Under the pieces are notes generated by a model. It was given only the letters and a program-made list of their open reading frames with translations. It ran no database searches and was not told where the DNA came from. From Protopterus annectens (lineage: Eukaryota; Chordata; Ceratodontiformes; Protopteridae), in contig NC_056743.1 in the NCBI RefSeq assembly GCF_019279795.1, forward strand, positions 1,782,790,466 through 1,782,854,465: a stretch of 64,000 nucleotides of DNA, written 5' to 3'. The translations under genes were made by a program, and so were the position numbers. How positions within the stretch are numbered: position 1 is the first letter of the stretch; each line of letters begins with the position of its first letter. This document shows, piece after piece, positions 34,219-45,009 of the stretch.

Positions 34219-34965
34219 TTAAATATGAATATCAAACTTGAGGTGTTCATCTACAGTAATGCCAAGTAGTTTGGCAGAGGAGACTACTTCTCTAGGTGAG
34301 TTGGTTTGACTATAGACTTTGAAGTTGTTTTTATCATAGGAGAGGGTCTTTGTGGGAGGGAATAGTATAATCTTTGATTTATTTGCATTGAGAGAGAGGT
34401 GGTTTTGGCACATCCAGTTTTCAGTTGCTGAGAAGGCAGTTTGGGTTTTAGTCAGCAATTCAGAGAGGTTTGAGGCAGAGCAGACTAAGGTTGAATCGTC
34501 TGCGTACTGAATGCTTTTAGCATCAGGAATAGCAGTGTGAAAGTTATTGATGAAGATGTTAAAAAGCATTGGCCAAAGGATGGATCCCTGTGGTACGCCA
34601 GTTGGGGTAGGTAGGAAGGAAGAGATGGAGGTCTTCCATTTGACTGCCTGTGATCTGTCTGATAGATTGCTGGAGAACCAGGATAAAGCATTATGTGAGA
34701 GATTAAGGTTTGAGAGATGACAGAGAAGGTGCTTGTGGGAAACAGTATCAAAGGCTTTAGACAGATTAAGTAAAACAGTAGAAACTAAGTGTCCAGAATC
34801 TCGGGCTTGATTCACAGTTTCTAGGAAAGAGAGTAGAGTGGTTATTGTGCTATGGCCTGGATGGAAGCCATGCTGGGTAGGAGTGAGAAGATTGTTTTGG
34901 GTCAGGAAAGGCATAAGTTGGAGGTGGATGCATTTTTCTAGGATTTTGAAGATTGGTGAGAGCAA
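34219..34965 (-). pseudogene. L2-like LINE reverse transcriptase
   Basis: A 248-codon open frame covering most of the RT core. 'LTPTQHGFHPGHSTITTLL' is followed by motif A 'STVLLNLSKAFDTVSHKHLL', where the catalytic Asp of 'lDLSKAFD' is Asn. Motif B is 'GVPQGSILWPMLFNIFINN' and motif C is 'IQYADDSTLVCSA' with both Asp kept. It copies LINE RNA at the nicked target. The A-motif substitution would be expected to kill activity. Confidence 0.85.
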
Positions 34966-35186
34966 GGCAATGGGGTGAAAGTTTGAGATGCTGGAATTTT
35001 TGCCTCCTTTATAAAGAGGAAGAATATAAGCTGAGCGCCAGAGTTTGGGGATGTATGATTTTTTTATGGATCAGTTGATAACAATGCTGATTGGGAGAGC
35101 AATGTCATCAGCAGCACATTTTAGGAAGGAAGAGGGAATATTGTCTGGAGCATTAGAGCAAGGTTTATGTTTGAACAAAAGTTTTT

Positions 35187-35735
35187 TTATAAAGTTAGTG
35201 GAGATGGGTTTGAGTTCAAACAGATGAGGTGAGTTAGAAGGGGAGAGTGTAGAGCAGTTGGGTTATTATTGTGAAGTGTCTTGGTGAGGTTAGTAATAGT
35301 GTCTATTAAAAATGAGTTACAATCAGAGCCTAGTTCGAGGTCAGATTTACTTGGGTCAGGGCAGGGATTATTCCTGGAGCCTGGATTGAGGAGTGAGTTT
35401 ATTGAGTTCCAGAATTTTGGGGGGGTTTTCTTGTTATTGGACTGAAGTTTGATATAGTAGGATTGTTTGTCTTTGGTGATTAGTTGTTTTGCACGGTTGC
35501 AGAGCTGTTTATATTGGAGCAAGGTATTGACCAGTTTATTGTTTTGGTAAAGCTTCCATAGTTTGTCTCTGTGTTGCATAATCTGTTTTGTCTCTTTGGA
35601 TAGCCAAGGAGCAGTTTTATTTTTTATCCTTTTGTTTCTTAGTGGGACTAGTGAGTTTAAAGTATCAAGGAAGACAGAGTTGAAGTATTCTATAGCCTTG
35701 TCAAGAGGAAGGATGTTTAGAATTTGCCAGTTCAT
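35187..35735 (-). pseudogene. L2-like LINE ORF2, linker between endonuclease and RT
   Basis: Open frame with 'NKRIKNKTAPWLSKETKQIM' and 'KQLITKDKQSYYIKLQSNNK'. 'APWL...' followed by 'K..YY...' is the typical segment between endonuclease and RT in L2/CR1 elements. Confidence 0.7.
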
Positions 35736-35804
35736 TTGTTTGAAAGTATTTGAGAAAGTAGTTGCGTTGAAGCTACTGAGGTTACAAGTTTGAATGTATT
35801 GATG

Positions 35805-36677
35805 CTAGTGTGGCGAGGAACTAGTTAAGCAATGCATGAAGGCTGGGAGGTGGTCTCTAACGGTATCAGGAATTGTGCCAGAATTGGTTATTTTATTTGG
35901 ATCTGAGACTAGGATCCAATCTATAGTGGATCCAGGAGGGTTTATTTTGTTAGGTTGAGTGAGGGAGACGATTATTTGTGTGAAGTTATCAAGGTTAATG
36001 GATAGGGAGCGAGAGGGGCAATTGATTTTATTCCAGTCAATATTCACATCACCAAGGATATACATTTCATAGTTAATTTCAGTGGAGGCCCGTAGGAAAA
36101 TATTTTCGAGTGTAGAGATATTGTTACCAGCTGAGATATATAGGGCAATGATGCAGATATTTTTATGTTTATTTAGTTTTAGAATTCCATCAGTTAGTTT
36201 AGTGTTCTGGAATTGAAAAATTGGAATTTGGAGGGGAATTAAGGTAAGAAGGTTGGAGTAGACTAGGAAGATGCCTCCACCCTTTTTATTTAGTCTGTCA
36301 TTTTTGAGACACTGAAATCCTGGGGGCAGAATCTCAGAGTCAGAGATAAAGGGCTTGAGCCAGGTTTCAGAGATGGCTAAGATATCTCGTTGGTTATGGC
36401 TTAACCAAGCTTGAAATTGGTGTACTTTGTTATTTAGACTTTGTGCATTAATTGTAAAAATCTTTAGGGTGTTGAGATAGAAGGAAGATGGTAAGGGATG
36501 AGTGCTGTTAATAAAGAATGTAGGACCAGGGTTAGGATGGATATCACCAGCTTGGACTAGGTTGTTGAAGGAGATATCCTTTAACCATATTGGTCTGCCA
36601 GGCATGCATTTTGGTAGATTGTAGATTGGAGCAGGTGACAGTGTCTTGACTTTAGAGGAGAAGAGTTTAGGGTGCAA
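35805..36677 (-). pseudogene. L2-like LINE APE endonuclease with 2A-like leader
   Basis: The frame opens with a leader and 'NNLVQAGDIHPNPGPTFF', then the endonuclease. 'TINAQSLNNKVHQFQAWLSH' carries the conserved Asn. 'DILAISETWLKP' carries the Glu of 'ETWL'. 'MYILGDVNIDWNKI' carries the 'GDfN' block. 'STIDWILVSD' and 'RDHLPAFMH' give the Asp and final His. It nicks the DNA target for reverse transcription. A TAG at 35805 ends the frame before the linker. Confidence 0.85.
36522..36548 (-). other. 2A-like peptide motif GDIHPNPGP
   Basis: Residues 44-52 of the endonuclease frame read GDIHPNPGP, close to the 2A consensus D-x-E-x-NPGP, with His in place of Glu. 2A-like sequences at the N-terminus of APE-type LINE ORFs are known. 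Whether this variant skips a peptide bond cannot be told from sequence. Confidence 0.6.
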
Positions 36678-36699
36678 TAGGTGCAGAGGGTTGGGCTGA

Positions 36700-37640
36700 A
36701 TGAGAGAAGAGGAGATAGAGTGAAAATGGCAGTAAGAGTGAGGGAGAAGGTGGGTTTGTATGGTAGTTGTCTTTGTAGGTGGTATTGGACAAGCGTAGGT
36801 GGAATATGAGGTAGCATAGTATAAGGAAAGTAGGAACAGAAAGAGGAGGCTGGGGGAGTGGAGGGTGTGATAACTTAATTAGAGCATGTTGGAGCAAAGA
36901 AAGAGTGGTATAAGTGGTTAGGAAAATAGAGAAGGCTCTGAGAAAGGTAGGGGTTAAAAAGTGATGGAGGTATTCTAGAGATTTAAGGAAAGGGGAGGGG
37001 ACTGTAATTATTGGGTGGAGTACAGATTACAGAGTTTAAGAAAGATGGCTATAGGTGGGAGGAGTAATGAGGGGGAGCTGGTATTAGGTAATTAGGCTGA
37101 GAGGGTGGGGTAAGATAAGAATAAAGCTAGGAGTACTGGGGGTGGTTGGGAATAGGGGGCAGGGTAGGGGAGCAGGGTGTGCCCATAGGGAGAACAGAGC
37201 AGGACAAAACACTAGAGGTGAGTATGGCAGAAAAAGTATCAGCAATGAGCAGTTTAAAGGCTGTAGTTGGAAGGTATGAGCTAAATATTTCCAGCCAGAA
37301 AATGAAGGCTGCCTTTACAGAGGGTGGTTTAGCGGGGGGGGGGTATTTGCAATCTAAGGATATTACCTCACAACCAACTGTTTGTGAAAAAATAAAACTT
37401 GTTGGGATTATAAAGAATATCTAGGATTTATATTGGTAAATGTTGACACCTAATGGTAGAAGGATATAGCAAACATCAGGGATAGTTGAACCAGTCTTAG
37501 GTTTAAATATATTCTAGGGTAGTGATAACAGGAGGGGGAGTGGGAAAACGGTCTGTGATAGGCTGCTAGACACACGGGAGGGCAGACTAACTCTATAGAT
37601 AGTACATCAAGTCTATTTTTAATTAGTGCTAAGCACATAC
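36700..37640. other. L2-like LINE 5' leader region
   Basis: Between the endonuclease frame and the 5' monomers. On the minus strand an open stretch (36897-36667) is hydrophobic and Pro/Ser-rich and has no recognised domain. No ORF1 is identified. Confidence 0.4.
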
Positions 37641-37649
37641 ATTTACACA

Positions 37650-38930
37650 ATCTTGTTGGGGGGGGGGTCTTCTCAGTAGTATTTTGCTAAGTACCAGGCA
37701 AGCTGGCCAATTCAGGGTGTCTTCGGGTGATGGCCGGAGGTATTCCTTTTGCATTTAAAGCAGGGAGGGAGCACCCAGGATGGATTAATTTACACAATCT
37801 TACTGGGGGGGGGGTCTTCTCAGTAGTATTTTTCTAAGTACCAGGCAAGCTGGCCAAATCAGGGTGTCTTCAGGGTGATGGCCGGAGGTATTCCTTTTAT
37901 GTTTAAAGCAGGGAGGGAGCACCAGGAATGGTTTAATTTACACAATCTTGTTGGGGGGGTCCTCTCAGTAGCATTTTTCTGAGTACCAGGCAAGCTGGCC
38001 AATTCAGGGTGTCTTCAAGTGATGGCCAGAGGTATTCGTTTTGCATTTAAAGCAGGGAGGGAGGGAGGGAGCACCCAGGATGGACTAATTTACAGAATCT
38101 TGTTGGGGGGTCTTCTCAGTAGTATTTTTCTAAGTACCAGGCAAGCTGGCCAATTCAGGATGTCTTCAGGTGATGGCCAGAGGTATTCCTTTTGCTGGGG
38201 GGGGTCTTCTCAGTAGTATTTTTCTAAGTACCAGGCAAGCTGGCCAATTCAGGGTGTCTTCAGGTGATGGCCAGACGTATTCCGTTTGCATTTAAAGCAG
38301 GGAGGGAGCACCCGGGATGGACTAATTTACAGAATCTTGTTGGGGGGGTCTTCTCAGTAGTATTTTTCTAAGTACCAGGCAAGCTGGCCAATTCAGGGTA
38401 TCTTCAGGTGATGGCCGGAGGTATTCCTTTTGCATTTAAAGCAGGGAGGGAGCACCCGGGATGGATTAATTTATACAATCTTGTTGGGGGGGGGGGGGGC
38501 TTCTCAGTAGTATTTTTCGAAGTACCAGGCAAGCTGGCAAATTCAGGGTGTCTTCAGGTGATGGCTGGTGGTATTCCTTTTGTGTTTAAAGCAGGGAGGG
38601 AGCATCCGGGATGGATTAATTTACACAATCTTGTTGGAGGGGGGTCTTCTCAGTAGTATTTTTCTAAGTACTAGGCAAACTGGCCAATTCAGGGTGTCTT
38701 CAGGTGATGGCCAGAGGTATTCCTTTTGGATTTAAAGCAGGGAGGGAGTACCCAGGATGGATTAATTTACACAATCGTGTTGGGGGGGGTCTTCTCAGTA
38801 GTATTTTTCTTAGTGCCAGGCACGCTGGCCAATTCAGGTTGTCTTCAGGTGATGGCTGGAGGTATTCCTTTTGCATTTAAATCAGGGAGGAGCACCCAGG
38901 ATGGATTACAGGAGGCAAAAACAAGCAGCC
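37650..38930 (-). repeat. Nine ~145-bp monomers at the LINE 5' end
   Basis: 'tcttctcagtagtatttttc' recurs at about 37667, 37814, 37960, 38108, 38205, 38348, 38499, 38646 and 38790. Each copy is followed by 'accaggcaagctggccaatt', 'ggtattccttttgcatttaa' and 'gcagggagggagcacc'. One unit (38108-38205) is about 50 bp short. The array lies inside the LINE boundaries at its 5' end, where some LINEs carry monomeric promoters. Confidence 0.85.
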
Positions 38931-39035
38931 TAAGCCTCAGGACCAGCACAGAGGAGCTGTGGATGCTCAGGACAGGATTTAAAAATGGTACCACAGTCCA
39001 TGGGAGATATAAGTAAGGGGAGATATAAATAAGAT

Positions 39036-39262
39036 AATGTAGTAACAGTCAGGTGTGTCCCCCTCCCACATTCCTGTGTCGGAATGTAAAAACAGTCAGG
39101 TGTGCTCCCCCAACCCTACTTAGAAATGTAGTAACATTCTGGTGTGCCCCTCCAAATCAATCAATTTAGAAATGTATTAATGGTCTGGTGTGCCTCCACC
39201 CAATCCGATGTACACACATCGTAACAGTCAGGTGTGCCCCCTTACAACCCTATTTAGAAATG
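39036..39262 (+). repeat. Minisatellite, right part
   Basis: Continuation of the array at 32410-33146: 'atgtagtaacagtcaggtgt' units with C-rich spacers, about five copies. Confidence 0.85.
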
Positions 39263-41337
39263 TAGTAACATGTATGTGTAGGTATAATACCAGTGGGGCA
39301 CAGATGCACAGAGGTGGCCAAGGTAGCAGGATAGGTTGTAGCATCTGCACAATATGCAGGTATGTGTGTGTTTGATCGGTGTGTGTTTCATATTGTGTGA
39401 GAGTGGTCGGTATGTATGCATGTTTAGGTAAGACTTGGTGGCCATGGCCACTACTGCTGATGTCAGGGACAAATCCTCACAACAGCAGTGCCAAACACAA
39501 TACCCCCCAGTATAACACAAGCTAGCAGTAAGCCATCATAAATGTATGGTGGTAATATGTGTCACCATCTGAATGACTGACATGGTATGGCTGTTGGGCT
39601 ATATATACAAGCAGTACACACGGGAAAGTACCCCACACATACAGTATATATTGTGTCACTGTTAAATGGACACACCCTTGGAATATTACATACAGGTATG
39701 CATCACATTATCTGGTCCTGTAGTAGGAGCTACTGGTGTTGTCTGCCCAAATACTCGCAGATCACAAAGGAGCTAAGACTGATGTATTGGGAACCAGCAG
39801 ATGTACCTGCACATGCAAGCATAACTGGAATGCCCAGTGCAGATCTGTGTGTCAGATGCAACATAGACTGCCGCATGCAGTGTAGGTGTCCCACACAGGT
39901 GTGTCGCTAGCTGTAGGTAGCACTCTGTCAGTATCCATACCACCTGATCAAGACTGATAGAATGTATTGGCATGAAGACCTAGCACACCTACCCTGTCAC
40001 CCCAGGGGAATATACTGTATGGCGGTCTGAGACTGTAGGACTGACAGAATGCAACGGCCTGCCACATCTGGCCTGCATCAACATCTAATGGCCCACAGTC
40101 CTCTGCCAAGGGCCGGTGTTTCACATAAACTGCCAATTCATGTTATGTCATGGACACCCAAATAACAACACAACACAACACACTCCACATAAGCCATATG
40201 CAAGGCCATGTGGATAAACCACAGTAACATGTCCACCATGTCCCACTGCATGAACTGTGGACCAACACCAACACACAGCTGTGATGGGTTGATAAGCATA
40301 GAGAAAGTATCAGAGAATGTATGCATAATGTAAGGAAGAGGATAGAATAACAGAGGGGAGGGTGGGAGCGTGGGCAGCATGGAATGTGCAAGGTCCAGCA
40401 CAAAGCTGTGTGCACACACTATCCCTGGCTGTAAACACATAAATGGGTGGCTACATACCTGCCCGTACACCACAGTAGGGGTAATGTCCTGACTCATGGC
40501 CCCTGCCTCTGGGTAACCTGTGTGAATCTGTACAGCTGTGCGGTATTGCCATAGCAATATAAGCACATACTGACATGTTGATGGATGTACAAGTATGGGA
40601 TCCTCTGCCAGGACTGTACCAAGGTGCTGAACCGGATACACAGACCCAGCAGCAAGTGTCTGCAGCTCCTCCACCAGGATGCCCCAACCTACCATGAATA
40701 TGTAGGCATCTGCCCAGAATACCGCACACAGCTGCAGTCACCCTTGTCCCTCAAGACATCACTGTGAGCAGGAATGTCCACCTGACAGTACATGAGGACA
40801 GAAAACACTACAGTATATGACAGTACACATGTTGAATATCTCTGCTAACAGCAGTACCATGTAGCTGAAGCAGCACAGACACAATCACCTACAGTACACA
40901 CTATCCCCTGCACACTTTGTCCCCATATTGCCAACTGATCGATGGATACCATGCAGAAACAGGTTGCTACCTGTAGGTGTAAACACAAAGGTCTGCACTG
41001 GAGTGCAAACTACCTGGAATCAATCCACACATGCAATACAGAAGGCCATACTGGGCATGCTCACACACTTAAACAAATGAAGCCCATTTCTGCAAACAAC
41101 AGTGGACCAGACCTATCTGGCAGTTGCAGATGTTAGGGCAGACACTCCTCGGTATGCACCAATCATGTTTTGCACATACAGTGGATAGGAATGCGGACAT
41201 ATATCCAAAGACAACACACTATAATAAGCCAAAAGTAGACATACATAGATGTGTGGAAGAGAGTGACTGTGACAAGGAGCCATCCATTATGAGGCTTATC
41301 CCACCCAGTACACAGCCAAATGGCTACAACCACATGA
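39263..41337. other. No recognised feature
   Basis: Moderate base composition rich in CACA/TGTG words. A 185-codon minus-strand frame (40695-40138) has no recognisable domain and shows hydrophobic low-complexity sequence. I regard it as chance. Confidence 0.35.
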
Positions 41338-41600
41338 GGTTCATAGGTGTACATAGGTTCATAGGTGTTTACTAGGCTAACGACCACAAGGGCCTTTTTA
41401 TGTCTAGCCATGCATCCCAAATATCAAGGGTATCACAACATGTCAGAAGTGTAAGGAGGAGTTTAGGAGATGAGCCATTTACAGATTACCTGCATCCATT
41501 AGAGACATAGGTGCCAAGCCAGGGATGAATTTCTGGTTTCCCATCCAATTTTCACTTGAATTGGGTTAGGGAGGAATTCTGCTTCATATCTACAAAATAC
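41338..41600 (-). mobile_element. LINE 3' end fragment with CCTATGAA tail
   Basis: Minus strand ends 'gttagcctagtaaacaccta' and then repeated 'ccta(t)gaa/ta' octamers, a tail like those of some CR1-group LINEs. No protein part is readable with confidence. The same octamer recurs at 16034-16053. Confidence 0.4.
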
Positions 41601-42185
41601 TGCACAACCGTATTATGAAGTCTCTCCAGATCAGCTGCGCCAGAGGTAAAGGAAGTTGCACGAATATATTACCAAAGATGAACCCACATCTTACAAGCGT
41701 ATTATAAAGCAAATTCACAATTTTCACATGCCTAATAGAAGAACCATTCTTTGGAATAGGAGAACAAAGACCCAAGAAAAATCTTCCTGGGTAGACACCC
41801 TTATGTGAACGTCATACAGATAACAGTGACCTCAATGAAAATACCTGGATTTCCTTCAAAGCTATGAAGCTGGTTAAGACCAGGGAGCTACTGCACAAAT
41901 ACCATCAAAAACTGTGCTCCTAAAGAAAGCTGCAGATGTTTCAACTGTTCTGCTAGTACAAGTCATAAGTACTTAAAACACAGAGTTCCAGCTTTAGTAT
42001 GAACCTGAAGCAGTCACAGCCAGCCATTTAAAGCAGTACAAGGTCAAAACACTTCCGGTTCAAGGTACACCACAAAAAAATGATACAAACTGGCCAGCTT
42101 TGCATCATCCTTTCGACACAAAATCCAGGTTGGTTGTGTGTGTCCACGCTTATCCGAATATTCAGGAATGTACAGCTGTGCAAGT
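41601..42185. other. No recognised feature
   Basis: No domain or repeat recognised. May be further LINE sequence or the old flank of DIRS copy 2. Confidence 0.3.
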
Positions 42186-42642
42186 AACTTACCATAACAG
42201 TAGATGTTTGAACGGTCACTGCTACAATAGCCTCAGCTATATGGCTTATATCCAGCTACCAAAGCTTCAGCGCACCTTCTACACACCCAAACTGTCAGGC
42301 AACTCAAAATAAGCTGACTAAAAAGTTTTGGCAGAGGGAGCCTTTCAGTGCTTTACTGCCAGTGACACACAGACAGAAACAGGCTGAGCTCTAAAAGGAC
42401 AATGCTAGGAACACCAAAAAATAAATGTCCACACCCTGGCATAAAAAGCACACCAAAAATAAGGCGGGGGTGGAGGAAGGGAGCAACTACTGCACAATTG
42501 TTCATGGTTATCATACTGATCACTGCTGCCGTTATATGGCTAGATTACCATAGCTAACTACATTTGGGAGGTGGAAAGAAAACAGTCCAGGAACCCCTAG
42601 AGAATGGTGCTAACAAAACCAAAAATGAACCAAGAAAAGGCA

Positions 42643-43320
42643 TCAAGCTAGCTTATAGTGCTTTGTAAAACTACGTACAGAGAACCAAGTAGCAGCTTCT
42701 AGAGTACTGCTAGAATCCAACCCTTTCCAAAAAGCCATAGATCAGGACAAGGCCTTGGTAGAGTGGACCTTGACCCTGCCTGGAATAGTTCTGTTATGGT
42801 GAGCATCACAAAAGGTAATAGCCTTGGACAACCATTTGGAATGTCTGTTTTGACACAGATCGTCCCTTCATACCTTCACAAGAAATGAACAAGTCAAGAG
42901 AAGATGTGAAAGATTTAGTTCAAGATTGTACCACAGTGGTCTAAGAACTTTCAAGGCATGCGGTATCCTCTCTCCCTCATTTTTAGGTTCAATAAAGAAA
43001 ATGGAGAAATGGATAGTTTCGCTTAAAGAAAACTTTGCTACAACTTCAGACATAAAAGGATTAGTTCTCAAGAAACCCTTCCCCTACAGGAAATTAAACA
43101 AGGCTGACCCACCATAAGAGCCTGCAACGTCGATACCTTTCTTGCAAAAGGCATAAGGATCGCTAAAACTGTTTTCCATGTTAAAAACCTCAAAGTCAGT
43201 AAGGTTAATTGGTTTAAATGGAGCAGGTGTTGACTTCTCTAACATAAAATTAAGATTCCAAGGAAGGGGCACCAGTTTACTTAGAGGCCTGTTGTACAAA
43301 ACCACTTTCAATGCAGTCTT
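42643..43320 (-). pseudogene. DIRS copy 2 tyrosine recombinase
   Basis: Readable pieces are 'INLTDFEVFNMENSFSD', 'LRTNPFMSEVVAKFSLSETI', 'FFIEPKNEGERIPHALKVLR', then 'PGRVKVHSTKALS' and a terminal 'TKHYKLA' before a TGA at 42643. The nucleophilic Tyr (HYKL) is kept. The Arg of the usual 'HSTRA' block is Lys. The N-terminal domain is not seen. The final stop directly after HYKLA fits a C-terminal end. Confidence 0.7.
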
Positions 43321-44089
43321 GTGTCAAAATGTTTTTGAAAGAGGAGGATCCATGGGCAGACATGCTGAAGTGGCAGATAAGCAAACCCTGACAGAGGAAT
43401 AAGGTAGGCCACAGGATAGTAAATCATAGATACTGTAAAACCATAACACAACTAGCCCTGAATGGGTACTGGTTATATTGTTGGCACCAACTAGAAAACC
43501 TTTTCCACTTGCTAATTATTTTATAGTAGCAGGCTTTCTTGCCTCCATTAATATGTGCTGCACAGCCTCAGTAAACCATTACCTAAGAAGAAATTAAGAC
43601 CTTATCATCCAAGTAGTCAAATGAAGTTGAATGATGTTGAGGATTATCAAATATCTGTACTCTTGTATGAATAAGAAGCAGTCTGTGAGGAAGTTTGTGG
43701 TAATTGCCTCTGGCCATTTCCAAAAGAGGGGAAAACCATGATTGCCTGGGCCAGAAGGGAATCACCACAATGATACCTGGATATTACTGGAAAAGGTGAA
43801 AAAGCATACAGAAACATTCTTGGTCAAAGAAAAGAAAAGGCATCTGTCTTCCAGGACTTCCTGCATGGAGTCCTGGAACAGAATCTTGCCAGTTCACTGT
43901 TCAGAGAGGAAGCAGAGGTGTCTGCTTGAGGAAATCCCCACAGATGGAGCAAATCTTGGAAGAATCCCTGATCCAGTTTTCATTCGTAAGGATCTGCCCT
44001 GGCCCTCCTCAACCTGTCTGCCACACAATTTTGCTCTGAGAGAATGTAGATGACTGCAAAGTGAGACTGTGCTGTGAAGCTATATCCTA

Positions 44090-45005
44090 ATGTAACATGG
44101 CTAGTCTACAAAGGGTGTTTAACATAATTTCCCCCTTGTTTATTGGTATACCACCCAACTGTGGCATTATCTGTAACCACTTGAAGAGGGACCAAAGATG
44201 GTTCAAAGAGAGTTAAGTGCCTTGATATTTATGTGCTTGCATCCATCCTTGGTGTCCCACACCTTCTTGCACTCTTATCACTCTTGAGATTGCCACCCAA
44301 GCAAGGTCCTATGAGTTGGCAATGACTGACTGTTTTGGACCACGGAGGGAGGAAGGGAAACCTGGATTTAAGATTATCAGTTATCTCGAATGAAAGATTT
44401 ATTTTCCCAACAAGCCCCAGCACTAGGACCTGAAAAGATAAAACAGAGTTAGTCCTGAGACTAGAAATTTCATTTACCACTGTATCTTTCTCATGTGGAG
44501 TCTTGCCAGGGATATCATTGTAATCACAGATACCAGACCAAAAATTCCGAGTTTACTCCCTCTCAGTGACCAAAGTTTGAATGGAAACCTTTGGAAATCG
44601 ATCTAGATATACATCTGCCCTAATAAGCTTTTTGAACTGAGGTGTCTAGTTGACATATCAAGAACACAACTCTGTGTGAAGGAGCCCAGAAGGACTTCTG
44701 AATGTTCTTCTGGAATCTCAGCTTGTGTAAGTGATCTTTCACCTAATTCCTGACACTTTAAAAGAAAGTCTGCAAAGATAATCAAGTCTTCTAAGCATGA
44801 AAATGTGAATACCCTATAGCCTGCAATGAGCTAAAACTGATGCTAGCCAATTTGTGAACACACTTGGTGTGCTGGATAGTTCAAAGGGCTTACAGTGCAG
44901 AGTAGAAAACATAATTCCAGCACTGCACCAGCAATTTTTATTTCAAAAGCGATCTGGTACCTTGGCAATTCGCCTTCATGGATCACAATTGCTTCTGACT
45001 TAGAG
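44090..45005 (-). pseudogene. DIRS copy 2 RT C-terminal half and RNase H
   Basis: 'RYQIAFEIKIAG' and, one frame over, 'KPFELSSTPSVFTNWLASVL' correspond to 'LRFEI...' and 'LPFGLSSAPRVFTK' of DIRS RT. 'MIIFADFLLKCQELGER' (44785) is the segment after the catalytic DD. RNase H is seen as 'PLQVVTDNATV' with 'YTNKQGGN' near 44130-44180. Frames are broken in many places. Confidence 0.6.
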
Positions 45006-45009
45006 CAAA

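Larger units (their letters stand above)
33147..39035 (-). mobile_element. Near full-length L2-like LINE (5.9 kb)
   Basis: On the minus strand the order is 5' tandem monomers (38930-37650), leader and APE endonuclease (36900-35805), linker (35735-35187), RT (34965-34219), C-terminus (34132-33644), 3' untranslated region and a TAAA tail ending at 33147. It sits inside a minisatellite whose units match on both sides. The junctions share only 'aat', a very short target duplication typical of L2/CR1 insertions. Stops at 35805 and elsewhere break ORF2. Confidence 0.8.
42186..45005 (-). mobile_element. DIRS-like retrotransposon, copy 2
   Basis: Minus strand, from RT C-terminal half (about 45005-44560) through RNase H (about 44260-44090) to tyrosine recombinase (43320-42643). 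The left edge 'gtaacttaccataac' resembles the edge of the first DIRS ('tacttaccgtaac'). A PLE remnant lies immediately to the right, and DIRS RT sequence appears again beyond it at 46619-46960, so the two are probably parts of one element split by the PLE. Confidence 0.65.

Noticed and set aside
36581..36897. Separate ORF1 of the L2-like LINE
   Set aside because: The frame is short, hydrophobic and Pro/Ser-rich with no ORF1 domain. It is more likely leader sequence.
40138..40695. 185-codon minus-strand frame as a real gene
   Set aside because: Composition is low complexity and hydrophobic without domain, in a region rich in CACA/TGTG words where long chance frames are expected.
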